Of a stretch of DNA of 64,000 nt, positions 51,629 to 59,661 are shown piece after piece (the first letter of the stretch is position 1; the number at the start of each line of letters is the position of its first letter). This DNA is from Acidobacteriota bacterium (GTDB taxonomy: Bacteria; Acidobacteriota; Thermoanaerobaculia; Multivoradales; Multivoraceae), in the NCBI GenBank assembly GCA_026707545.1, contig JAPOWR010000002.1, forward strand, positions 124,001 through 188,000, given 5' to 3'. The position numbers and the translations under genes are program-made. The notes under the pieces were generated by a model, which ran no database searches, was not told the DNA's origin, and saw only the letters and a list, made by a program, of their open reading frames with translations.

Positions 51629-52582
51629 TTGCCTGAACTGGCGCACGCCGCGGACCGGCGGGATGCCGCCTGGTGGGTCGACCGCGCGGTCCAGATTCTC
51701 GTGCTGGCCGGTGGGTTGTCGGCGATCGTCTTCATCGCCGGGATCTTCGTGTTCATCACCCGCGAGGGCGCCGGCTTCGTCTTCGATCGCTTCGACTTCC
51801 GCGAGTTCTTCGGTTCACCGCGCTGGACGCCGACCTCGAGCCACAACCCGACGTACGGCGCGCTCGCCCTGATCGCGGGCACGGCCTCCGTGACCGGACT
51901 CGCCATGGTCGTCTCCGTGCCGTTCTCGCTCGGCGCCGCGATCTACATCGGCGAGTTCGCCACCGGCCGCGTGCGCGAGACGCTGAAGGTGCTCGTGGAG
52001 CTCCTGGCCGCGATCCCGTCCGTGGTCTGGGGGTTCATCGGGCTGTCGATCATGAACCCGCTGATCATCCAGGTCTTCGACGTGCCCGTCGGCCTGAACG
52101 TGCTGAACTCCGGGGTCATCCTGGGGCTGATGGCGGCTCCGATCATGACGACGATCGCCGAGGATGCGTTGAAGGCGGTGCCCGACACATACCGGGAGGC
52201 GGCCGAGGCGATGGGGGCGACCCGCTGGCAGGTGACCTTCAAGGTCGTGCTGCCCGCGGCCCGCAACGGTCTGGTCGCGGCGACGCTGCTCGGCGTCGGA
52301 CGCGGGTTCGGCGAGACGATGGCGGTGCTGATGGCCAGCGGCCACTCGATCAACCTGCCGACGAGTCCCTTCGACTCGGTGCGGGCGCTGACCGCGACGA
52401 TCGCCGCCGAACTCGGCGAGACCGCCGCCGGTTCCGATCACTACGGGGCGCTCTTCACGCTCGGCATCTTCCTGTTCCTGGTCACCTTCGCGATCAACTT
52501 CGCCGCCGACGTGTTCGTGCGGGGAGGCCAGCGCAAGCACCGCCGCCGGGGCCGCCGGCCGGCCGCGTCGGCGAACCCGTAG
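51629..52582 (+). CDS. pstC: Phosphate ABC transporter permease PstC
   Basis: One of two inner-membrane permeases of the Pst importer. The 317-residue protein has about six hydrophobic segments. The coupling loop EDALKAVPDTYREAAEAMGATRWQVTFKVVLPAA (cited as a region) contains the EAA-type motif, and GRGFGETMAVLMASGHS is typical of PstC. LLAAIPSVVWGFIGLSIMNP is diagnostic. The start is TTG, 51 bp after pstS. pstA follows 9 bp later. Confidence 0.93.
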   Translation: MPELAHAADRRDAAWWVDRAVQILVLAGGLSAIVFIAGIFVFITREGAGFVFDRFDFREFFGSPRWTPTSSHNPTYGALALIAGTASVTGLAMVVSVPFSLGAAIYIGEFATGRVRETLKVLVELLAAIPSVVWGFIGLSIMNPLIIQVFDVPVGLNVLNSGVILGLMAAPIMTTIAEDALKAVPDTYREAAEAMGATRWQVTFKVVLPAARNGLVAATLLGVGRGFGETMAVLMASGHSINLPTSPFDSVRALTATIAAELGETAAGSDHYGALFTLGIFLFLVTFAINFAADVFVRGGQRKHRRRGRRPAASANP

Positions 52583-52591
52583 CGAGGCGCC

Positions 52592-53461
52592 ATGTTCGAA
52601 GCGACGGCACAGAACCGCAACAACCGGAAGGTCGAGGGTCTCTTCCGGCTCCTCTTCCTGTGGATGACGTGCATGCTCATCCTGCCGGTCGCTCTGATCC
52701 TCGGCGTGCTCGTCTACCGGGGCGGTCCGGCCATCTCCTGGGAGTTCCTGTTCACCCAGCCGCTCAACAACATGACCGCGGGCGGCATCCTGCCGGCCCT
52801 GGTCGGCACGGTGTGGCTGGTCGTCGTCGCCCTGATCGCCTCGGTGCCGGTCGGCGTCGCGGCGGCGCTCTACCTGAGCGAGTACGCGCCGGACAACCGC
52901 CTCACCCGGGCGATCAACCTGGCGATCATCAACCTGGCCGGCGTGCCGTCGATCGTCCACGCCCTCTTCGGCCTCGGTGCCTTCGTCATCTTCTTCCGCT
53001 TCGGCACGAGCATCCTGGCCGCCAGCCTGACCCTGGCGGTCATGACCCTGCCGGTCGTCATCGTCGCCACTAGGGAGTCGCTCCAGACCGTGCCACTCGC
53101 CTTCCGTGAGGCCTGCTGGAACATGGGCGCGACGCGCTGGCAGACGATCCGCAAGATCGTGCTTCCGAACGCGATCAGCGGCATCCTGACCGGCGTCATC
53201 CTGGAAGTGTCCCGCACGTCGGGCGAGACGGCTCCGATCATGTTCACTGGCGCCGCGGCCTTCATCCCATTCCTGCCGCAGGGAGTGCTCGACCAGACGA
53301 TGGCGATGTCGCTGCACCTGTTCGTCATCTCGACCCAGGTGCCGGACGTGCCGGAGCACATGCCCTTCGGCGTCGCCCTGGTCCTGATCTCCATGGTGCT
53401 GGCGATGAACGGGATCTCGATCGCCTTCCGCGTCTACCTGCGGGGTCGCAAGAAGTGGTGA
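52592..53461 (+). CDS. pstA: Phosphate ABC transporter permease PstA
   Basis: The second Pst permease, 289 residues with about six hydrophobic segments. Diagnostic blocks are GGPAISWEFLFTQPLNNMTAGG, NLAGVPSIVHALFGLGAFV, the coupling loop ESLQTVPLAFREACWNMGATRWQTIRKIVLPNAI (cited as a region) and SRTSGETAPIMFTGAA. Its last seven bases overlap the GTG start of the first pstB, so permease and ATPase are translationally coupled. Confidence 0.93.
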   Translation: MFEATAQNRNNRKVEGLFRLLFLWMTCMLILPVALILGVLVYRGGPAISWEFLFTQPLNNMTAGGILPALVGTVWLVVVALIASVPVGVAAALYLSEYAPDNRLTRAINLAIINLAGVPSIVHALFGLGAFVIFFRFGTSILAASLTLAVMTLPVVIVATRESLQTVPLAFREACWNMGATRWQTIRKIVLPNAISGILTGVILEVSRTSGETAPIMFTGAAAFIPFLPQGVLDQTMAMSLHLFVISTQVPDVPEHMPFGVALVLISMVLAMNGISIAFRVYLRGRKKW

Positions 53462-54243
53462 GCGTTCCGGTCCAGGCGAGCGAGGCAGCAGGCTACGCGA
53501 TCGAGGTCGAGGACCTGGCGATCGGCTACCACGGCAAGCCGGCGCTTTCCGGCGTCACGCTCCAGGTGCCGACGCACGAGATCTTCGGCATCATCGGACC
53601 GGCGAACAGCGGCAAGACCTCGTTTCTGCGCGCCATCAACCGGATGGACCTGATGACGGCGGGCATGGAGGTGTCCGGCAGCGTGCGGGTCGAGGGTCGG
53701 GACGTGCGTAGTTGGCGCAATCCCTACGCCCTGCGGCAGCGGATCGGCGTCGTTTTTCCGCTGCCGGTCGGCCTGCCGCTGACGATCTACGACAACGTCG
53801 CGCTGTCGTCCCGGTTGCGGGGCACGCGGAAGAAGGCAGAGCTGGATGTGATCGTCGAACGCTGCCTCCGCCGGGCGGCGCTCTGGGACGAGGTCAAGGA
53901 CCGGCTCGATTCCCTGGGCAGCCTGCTCTCGGGCGGCCAGCAGCAGCGGCTGACGATCGCCCGCGCGCTGTCGCAGGACCCGTCGATCCTCCTGCTCGAC
54001 GAGTTCTCGATCGCGGTCGATCCGGTGACGACGATGCGCATCGAAGAGGTGCTGGCGGAGCTCAAGTCCGAGATGACGATCGTGCTGGTCACGAATCTCG
54101 TCCAGCAGGCGCGGCGGCTGGCCTCGCGGACCGCCTTCTTCCTGACCGGCGAGCTGGTCGAGGTCACCGAAACGGAGGTGATGTTCGAGGGCGGCGCCCA
54201 GGATCCGCGCACGACCGCCTACGTCGAAGGGAAGTTCGGATGA
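53455..54243 (+). CDS. pstB1: PstB-type ATPase 1, with Q-loop and H-switch lost
   Basis: This 262-residue PstB homologue energises phosphate import but has a mixed motif set. Walker A (GPANSGKTS), the signature LSGGQQQRLTIARALS and Walker B LLLDEF are present. The Q-loop Gln is Pro (P102 in GVVFPLPVGL, normally VFQRPNP). The switch His is Asn (N214 in LVTNLVQQA, normally VTHN). These losses should disable the ATP site built on its own Walker A while leaving its signature able to serve a partner. It overlaps pstA at the start and shares an ATGA junction with the second pstB. It complements the defects of that second protein. Confidence 0.9.
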   Translation: MVSVPVQASEAAGYAIEVEDLAIGYHGKPALSGVTLQVPTHEIFGIIGPANSGKTSFLRAINRMDLMTAGMEVSGSVRVEGRDVRSWRNPYALRQRIGVVFPLPVGLPLTIYDNVALSSRLRGTRKKAELDVIVERCLRRAALWDEVKDRLDSLGSLLSGGQQQRLTIARALSQDPSILLLDEFSIAVDPVTTMRIEEVLAELKSEMTIVLVTNLVQQARRLASRTAFFLTGELVEVTETEVMFEGGAQDPRTTAYVEGKFG

Positions 54244-55046
54244 GCGTGGCGGAACCGGCGACCCCGGGCGCCGCCGACGCCTCGGCGGCGATCCTGGTCG
54301 AGAAGCTGAACCTCTGGTACGGCGACTTCCAGGCCCTGCTCGACGTGGATCTTCGGGTGCGAGCCGGCGCGATCACCTCCCTGATCGGCCCTTCCGGCTG
54401 CGGCAAGACGACGCTGCTGCGGTCGATCAACCGGATTAACGAGCGTCTCGGCTACGTCCGCACGACCGGAAGCATCCGGCTCTGGGGCCTCGATGTGCTC
54501 GATCCTTCGGTCGAGCTGGCGCAGCTTCGCAAGCAGGTCGGCATGGTCTTCCAGCGCCCCAATCCGTTGCCGTTGTCCGTGCGGGACAACGTCCTGTTCG
54601 GAACCCGTGTCCACCTGCCCGACGGGCGACCGCCGAACAGGGTCGAGAGCGACCGGATCGTGGAGGAGGCGCTGCGCGAGGTGCTGCTTTGGGACGAACT
54701 GAAGGACTCGCTCGACCGCCGCGGCACCGAGCTCTCGCTCGAGCAGCAGCAGAAGCTGTGCATCGCCCGCCTGCTGCCGGTCAAGCCGAGACTGCTGCTG
54801 ATGGACGAACCGTGCTCGGCGCTCGATCCCGCCGGCACCGAGGCCGTCGAGGAGCTGATCTGGAAGCTCCGCGGCGACTACACGATCCTGATCGTCACCC
54901 ACAACATGGCGCAGGCCCGCCGGGCGAGCGAGGAATGCGTGTTCATGCTGCTCGGCGAGATCATCGAGCACAGCGACACGGCCTCGATGTTCCTGAATCC
55001 GGCGGACAGCCAGACCGCGGCCTACATCGAGGGGCGGTACGGCTGA
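54240..55046 (+). CDS. pstB2: PstB-type ATPase 2, with degenerate signature motif
   Basis: This 268-residue PstB homologue has an intact Walker A GPSGCGKTT, Q-loop VGMVFQRPNPLP, Walker B LLLMDEPCSALDP and switch His in IVTHNMAQA. The signature reads LSLEQQQKL (S166, L167, E168) instead of LSGGQ. It can therefore supply a full catalytic half-site but not a proper signature to its partner. Paired with PstB1, one consensus site (this Walker A plus the PstB1 signature) and one degenerate site are predicted. The ATG overlaps the pstB1 stop. No phoU follows. Confidence 0.9.
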   Translation: MSVAEPATPGAADASAAILVEKLNLWYGDFQALLDVDLRVRAGAITSLIGPSGCGKTTLLRSINRINERLGYVRTTGSIRLWGLDVLDPSVELAQLRKQVGMVFQRPNPLPLSVRDNVLFGTRVHLPDGRPPNRVESDRIVEEALREVLLWDELKDSLDRRGTELSLEQQQKLCIARLLPVKPRLLLMDEPCSALDPAGTEAVEELIWKLRGDYTILIVTHNMAQARRASEECVFMLLGEIIEHSDTASMFLNPADSQTAAYIEGRYG

Positions 55047-55094
55047 GGACGCCGCGCCGTCGCCAAGGGCGCGGACGATTCCGGCGCCTGGCGC

Positions 55095-55634
55095 TCAGCT
55101 ATCGGCGCCTTCGATGCGAGCCTTGAGCGCCTCGAAGTCGGCCTTGGTGCTTTCCTGGACGGGGGCCTTCATCAACTGGGGCAGCCACTTGCCGAGCAGG
55201 TTCTTGGGACGGATCTCCAGTCGGATCTCCACCTGCGTCCGGCCTTCGCCCACCGGGGTGAGGGTGTAGATCGAATGCCAGCGCGCTCCGGCGCCGTTGG
55301 ACATGTACCGGACTCGCCGGTGGGGCTCGTACTCGATGCACGTGACGACGTTCTGGTGCAGCTTGGCGAACTTCGCGAACGCCACCTGGATCGGGGTCCA
55401 GTCCCGGATCTCCCGGAACTGCGCGCCGACTCCCATTTTATTGTCGGAAACGAACTCCACGCTCAGCATCTCGGGAATCGCCTCCCCGTGGCGGCCGCCG
55501 TGGGCGAGCGTCGCGAACACGGTTTCCTGGTCGGCGTTCCAGGTGTCGATCTCTCTCGCCACGAGGATCGGCTTCGAGTCTCCGACCTCGATCCCCGGGT
55601 CCGGCTGCCCCGAACCTGCATTTGAATCAGGCAT
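55095..55634 (-). CDS. SRPBCC (START-like) family protein
   Basis: The 179-residue cytoplasmic protein has the SRPBCC pattern: VAREIDTWNADQETVFATLAHGG, FREIRDWTPIQVAF, CIEYEPHRRVRYMS and WHSIYTLTPVGEGRTQVEIRLEIRP (cited as a region), then a C-terminal helix. Members bind hydrophobic ligands such as lipids or polyketides. ATG 55634 is chosen for GGGGAG four bases upstream. It overlaps the end of the P450 gene upstream by 8 bp, so the two are one transcript. A shared lipophilic substrate with that P450 is inferred. Confidence 0.8.
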   Translation of the reverse strand: MPDSNAGSGQPDPGIEVGDSKPILVAREIDTWNADQETVFATLAHGGRHGEAIPEMLSVEFVSDNKMGVGAQFREIRDWTPIQVAFAKFAKLHQNVVTCIEYEPHRRVRYMSNGAGARWHSIYTLTPVGEGRTQVEIRLEIRPKNLLGKWLPQLMKAPVQESTKADFEALKARIEGADS

Positions 55635-56997
55635 GTTGCTCCCCTGCTTGGAGGCGGCTCGAGTCCTGCCTCTCGTGAACGTCCGCCGTCCACGGCCCGA
55701 CGACGCCGACGGCCGTGTCGTTCCGGTTCGGTGGATCGGTGGACCGGGGCTCCAGCCGGAGCCGGTTGACCAGAGACGCCATACCGAACACGAAGATTCG
55801 GCGGGCGATGTCCATTCCCTGGCAGAAGTGGGGGCCCAGCCCGAACGGTATGTAGGCATGGGCCGGGCAGTGTGGCGGCGATTCCTCGAGCCAGCGCTCC
55901 GGCCGGAAGTCCGACGGCCGATCCCAGTGCTCGGATCCGTGGTGCAGAGCCCTCATCGCCACGTGAACGAGCGTGCCCCTGGGAATCAGGTAGCCGCCCA
56001 GCACGCGATCCTCGGTTGCCTCCTTGGGCAGCATGACGGCGGTCGGAGGATCGATCCGGAGCACTTCGTCGAGGACGGCGCCGGTGTACGGCAGCCGGTC
56101 GAAGTCGGCGGGCTGGACGCTGCCGCCGTTCAGGACCGCGTCCGCCTCCCGCTCCACCTTCAGACGGACGTCGGGATTCCTGGCCAGGTAGTGGACGCCG
56201 AAGGTGAGGGCGCTGGTCGGCGCGTCGATGAAGCCAGTCAGCAGGATGATCAGCTCGTCCCGGATCGCCTGATCGGAGTCCAGACCACCCGCGGCGCCCT
56301 CGAGGTCCAGGGCCCGCACGTACTGCGCGACGACGTCCCTGCCGGAGTAGCCGGAGTCACGGGCTCTCCGCATGGCGCCGTAGATCGCGGCGTCGACGAG
56401 CCCGACGCTCTTCCTGCCTCGTCGGAGGACCGGCAGCGGCAGGGACTTGAACAGTCTCGGCCCGGGCAGGATGTCCAGCAGCAGGTACGTCTTCTGGAGC
56501 GTGAGCGTGTCCTCTCCCAGTTGACGGGGCAGCTCGACGCCGCGGCCGAGCACGATCTCGACGATCGCGTCCCAGGCGAAGCGTTCGAACTCCTTGACGA
56601 GGTCGACGCCCTGGCCGGCAGCGAGTCGTTCTCTCAGGATCGTCGCCTGTTCGGCGATGACCTCCGCGTAGGCGCCCTCGGAGTCGCCGGCGAAGACCGA
56701 TGTCATGAACTCGGCTCTTCGCCGGTGCTCCTCGCCCTGGTGCAGCGAGATCGAGCCGTACTTCCAGTCGTCCGACAGATCGCCCGGGAACCAGGGTCGG
56801 AAGTACTGCTGCTGTGTGACCAGGACCTCGCGAACGAGTTCGGCGTCGAAGACGACGCAGCACTTCATGAAGGGAAGCTCGAAGGAGACGACCTCTCCGT
56901 AATCGCGACGGAGTTCGTCCGCGAACGCGCCGAAGTTCTCCGTTCGCTGCCGGAGGTTGTGGAGCCGGCGACCTTTCGGCCCGGGGGGGTACTTCAC
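55627..56997 (-). CDS. Cytochrome P450 (1), I-helix Thr missing
   Basis: The 456-residue P450 opens with a proline-rich PPGPKGRR and no membrane anchor. The heme motif is FGLGPHFCQG, ExxR is EVLR, and the PERW-type FRPERWLEE is present. The I-helix reads LLTGFIDAPTSALTFG, so the (A/G)Gx(D/E)T(T) oxygen-activation motif keeps Asp but has Ala and Pro where Thr is expected. It is coupled to an SRPBCC gene by an 8-bp overlap and diverges from a second P450 across 43 bp. The substrate is unknown; hydroxylation or an atypical non-oxygen reaction on a fatty or polyketide chain is possible. Confidence 0.92.
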   Translation of the reverse strand: MKYPPGPKGRRLHNLRQRTENFGAFADELRRDYGEVVSFELPFMKCCVVFDAELVREVLVTQQQYFRPWFPGDLSDDWKYGSISLHQGEEHRRRAEFMTSVFAGDSEGAYAEVIAEQATILRERLAAGQGVDLVKEFERFAWDAIVEIVLGRGVELPRQLGEDTLTLQKTYLLLDILPGPRLFKSLPLPVLRRGRKSVGLVDAAIYGAMRRARDSGYSGRDVVAQYVRALDLEGAAGGLDSDQAIRDELIILLTGFIDAPTSALTFGVHYLARNPDVRLKVEREADAVLNGGSVQPADFDRLPYTGAVLDEVLRIDPPTAVMLPKEATEDRVLGGYLIPRGTLVHVAMRALHHGSEHWDRPSDFRPERWLEESPPHCPAHAYIPFGLGPHFCQGMDIARRIFVFGMASLVNRLRLEPRSTDPPNRNDTAVGVVGPWTADVHERQDSSRLQAGEQHA

Positions 56998-57040
56998 TCT
57001 GGGCCGGAGTCTATGCCCTGTGCACCGTTACACTCTGCCC

Positions 57041-58390
57041 ATGAACGACATGCGGCCTCAGCTTCCGCCGGGCCCGCCACGGAAGAAGCTCCAGACGATG
57101 CGCCGGCTGGCGGCCGACTACACCGGTTTCTTCCACTGGCTTCACGAACACTGGGGCGACATCGTCTACTTCGAAGTGCCCAACGGTGGGCACTGCGCGG
57201 TCTTCGACCCGGATATCGCCGAGGACTTGGTGCGGAAACCCGAGTTGTTCCAGAAGGACACTCCGGCTTTCGCCTTCGAGGTCATTCAGTCCCCCTGCCT
57301 GGCCAGGACGCCGTTCGGCGACGAGCACCGACGCCTCACGGACCTCACGGTCACCGCGTTCACCCCCGAGCGGACGGCGGCGTTCAGGCGGATCGCCGTC
57401 TTGGAGGCGTCGTCCTTCGCCGAGGAGCTCACGGAGGGAAGCACCGTCGACTTCCGGGCCGAGGTCGAGCGCTACACATGGAACGCGCTGACGACTTCGA
57501 TGCTCGGCGCCGGGCGTGAACTGGGCCCGGGGCCGGGTCTGGCCATGATGAGAGCGGCCAAGCTCAGTTTCATCGTGTTCGCCATGCCCGGATACAGGCT
57601 GATCAGGAAACTGCCCCTGCCGCACGATCTGAAGGCGCGCAAGGCGATCAGACCGCTCGATGCGGCCGTGTACGACTCGATCCGGAAGGCCAGGGATCCC
57701 GACAGCCGGGAAACGAGCCTGATCGCGCACTTTGTCCAGGCGACGGAGCGGGGAGAGTCGGACTGGTCATTCAGCAGTGACTCGGAGATTCGCGACGAGG
57801 CGTACGCGGCCTTCGTCGGCGCCTGGGATCCGGCGGTCCATGCGATGGCCTACATTCCGCACTACCTGAGCGGCAATCCGGGGGTTCGGGCGCGGCTCGA
57901 GGAGGAAGTGGATCGCGTCGCCGGCGACCGGCCGCTGCGTGCTGAGGACCTCGAGCGGCTCCCCTACGCCGAGGCCGTCTTCAACGAGCTGCTTCGTCTT
58001 CAGCCTGCAGCCCCGCTACTGGTGCCCCGCAGGGCGGTGCGGGACACGTCGCTGGGCGGCTACTTCATACCGAGGGGCACTCTGGTCGAAGTCGTCACGC
58101 ACGTGATGCACCGCCGGGTCGACTACTGGCGGGACGCCGAAGAGTTCAGGCCTGAGCGCTGGCTGGAGGGACAGGCATGCCCGCGGGGGGGCTACTTGCC
58201 GTTCGGCCTGGAGCCCAGGGGCTGCAGGGGCGTGCCCCTGGCCATGGCCGTCCTCGTGTCCGGACTGGCCGCTCTGGTTCGGAAGTGGCGACTGGAACCT
58301 GAGTCCGACGAGTTGCCGGCCGACGGCCTGGAGGTCGGGATCCTGAGCAGCCCCATCCGCACCAGGGTGGTGTCCCGAAAGGCCGCGTAG
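57041..58390 (+). CDS. Cytochrome P450 (2), altered heme loop and I-helix
   Basis: The 449-residue P450 starts at ATG 57041 with PPGPPRKK. It is clearly related to the divergent P450 (GGYFIPRGTLVEV beside GGYLIPRGTLVHV there). The heme motif is FGLEPRGCRG, keeping Cys but with Glu in place of the conserved Gly of FxxGxxxC. ExxR is ELLR. The I-helix FVGAWDPAVHAMAY retains Asp and lacks the Thr. These changes suggest non-standard oxygen activation or a loss of monooxygenase activity. It lies 59 bp before the acyl-CoA dehydrogenase gene. Confidence 0.9.
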   Translation: MNDMRPQLPPGPPRKKLQTMRRLAADYTGFFHWLHEHWGDIVYFEVPNGGHCAVFDPDIAEDLVRKPELFQKDTPAFAFEVIQSPCLARTPFGDEHRRLTDLTVTAFTPERTAAFRRIAVLEASSFAEELTEGSTVDFRAEVERYTWNALTTSMLGAGRELGPGPGLAMMRAAKLSFIVFAMPGYRLIRKLPLPHDLKARKAIRPLDAAVYDSIRKARDPDSRETSLIAHFVQATERGESDWSFSSDSEIRDEAYAAFVGAWDPAVHAMAYIPHYLSGNPGVRARLEEEVDRVAGDRPLRAEDLERLPYAEAVFNELLRLQPAAPLLVPRRAVRDTSLGGYFIPRGTLVEVVTHVMHRRVDYWRDAEEFRPERWLEGQACPRGGYLPFGLEPRGCRGVPLAMAVLVSGLAALVRKWRLEPESDELPADGLEVGILSSPIRTRVVSRKAA

Positions 58391-58449
58391 CGCAGCCGCT
58401 GTGGCATCATCGGCGGCTGTTCCCGAACAGCGGTCGAAGGAGACAAGGC

Positions 58450-59661
58450 ATGGGCAGGTACGGTCTGACGGACGAGGTGGTCGAACTCCGCGAGCGGATG
58501 CGGGAGTTCATCGACGGTGAGGTGATTCCGGCCGAGCCGGAGCTGGAGTCGGAGTCGGGAGAGGACCGCACGCGCGGCCGGTTGGCCGAGCTCAAGGCGC
58601 TGGCCAAGCAGCGGGGCCTTTGGGCGCTGGGCCATCCGGCCGAGATCGGCGGCGGCGGGCTGCCGCTCATGCCCTTCGTCTACCTCAACGAGATCATCGG
58701 CCGGTCGCACTACGGGCAGATCGCCGTCGGCTCCGCGTCGATGCAGGACTCGATCATGCTCCACTTGTACGCCAGCGACGAGCAGAGGGAGCGTTGGCTC
58801 AAGCCGCTGGTGGCGGGCGACATCTACCCGTCGGTTGGCCTCACCGAGCCGGAGGTGGCGGGCTCCGATCCGACCCTGATGCAGACCCGGGCCGTGCTCG
58901 ACGGCGACGACTGGGTGATCAACGGGCACAAGTGGTTCACCAGCGGCGCCAGCCGGGCCGCGTTCACGACCTGCTTCGCGCTGACCGAGCCGGAGGCCCA
59001 GGGGCACCGCAAGTTCTCATCGATCATCGTGCCGACGGACACGCCCGGCTACGAGATCGTGCGGGCGGTGCCGACGATGGGCACCACGTCCGGCCAGCAC
59101 TGCGAGGTGCGCTACAACGACGTCCGGGTGCCGAAGGACAACCTGCTCGGCGGCCGCGGCGAGGGTTTCGTCATCGCCCAGAGGCGCTTGGGCCCGGGGC
59201 GGATCTTCCACTGCATGAGGTGGCTCGGTCAGGCCCAGCGGGCCTTCGAGCTGATGTGCGACCGCGCCAAGTCGCGCTGGGCGCACGGCTCCTACCTGTC
59301 GGAGAAGGGTGAGATCCAGCGCTACGTCGCCGAGTCGGCGGCCGAGATCCAGGCCGCCCGGCTGATGACCCTGGACGCGGCGGAGGCGATGGACCGGGGC
59401 GAACAGGCCCGGGTCGAGATTTCGCTGATCAAGTTCTGGGGCGCGCGTATGCTGCACAACGTGATCGACCGCGCGATCCAGGTCCACGGTGCCTTGGGAG
59501 TGACGGGCGACACGCCGCTCGAGAAGATGTACCGCGAGGCGCGCTATGCGCGGCTCTACGACGGCCCGGACGAGGTGCATCGGATGGTCGTGGCGCGGCG
59601 CATCCTGCGCGATCCGCTGGGCCGGGTGCCGTGGGGCACGATCAACGGTGGCGAGAACTAG
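58450..59661 (+). CDS. Acyl-CoA dehydrogenase (ACAD10/11-like)
   Basis: The 403-residue flavoenzyme introduces a 2,3-double bond into acyl-CoA. FAD and substrate blocks are PSVGLTEPEVAGSDPT, WVINGHKWFTSGA, RILRDPLG and the C-terminal QVHGALGVTGDTPLEKMYREARYARLYDGPDEVHR (cited as a region). The YDGPDEVHR end is typical of the ACAD10/11-like clade, which often acts on long, branched or 4-hydroxy acyl-CoAs. It follows the second P450 and overlaps the ceramidase-like gene by 14 bp. Confidence 0.9.
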   Translation: MGRYGLTDEVVELRERMREFIDGEVIPAEPELESESGEDRTRGRLAELKALAKQRGLWALGHPAEIGGGGLPLMPFVYLNEIIGRSHYGQIAVGSASMQDSIMLHLYASDEQRERWLKPLVAGDIYPSVGLTEPEVAGSDPTLMQTRAVLDGDDWVINGHKWFTSGASRAAFTTCFALTEPEAQGHRKFSSIIVPTDTPGYEIVRAVPTMGTTSGQHCEVRYNDVRVPKDNLLGGRGEGFVIAQRRLGPGRIFHCMRWLGQAQRAFELMCDRAKSRWAHGSYLSEKGEIQRYVAESAAEIQAARLMTLDAAEAMDRGEQARVEISLIKFWGARMLHNVIDRAIQVHGALGVTGDTPLEKMYREARYARLYDGPDEVHRMVVARRILRDPLGRVPWGTINGGEN

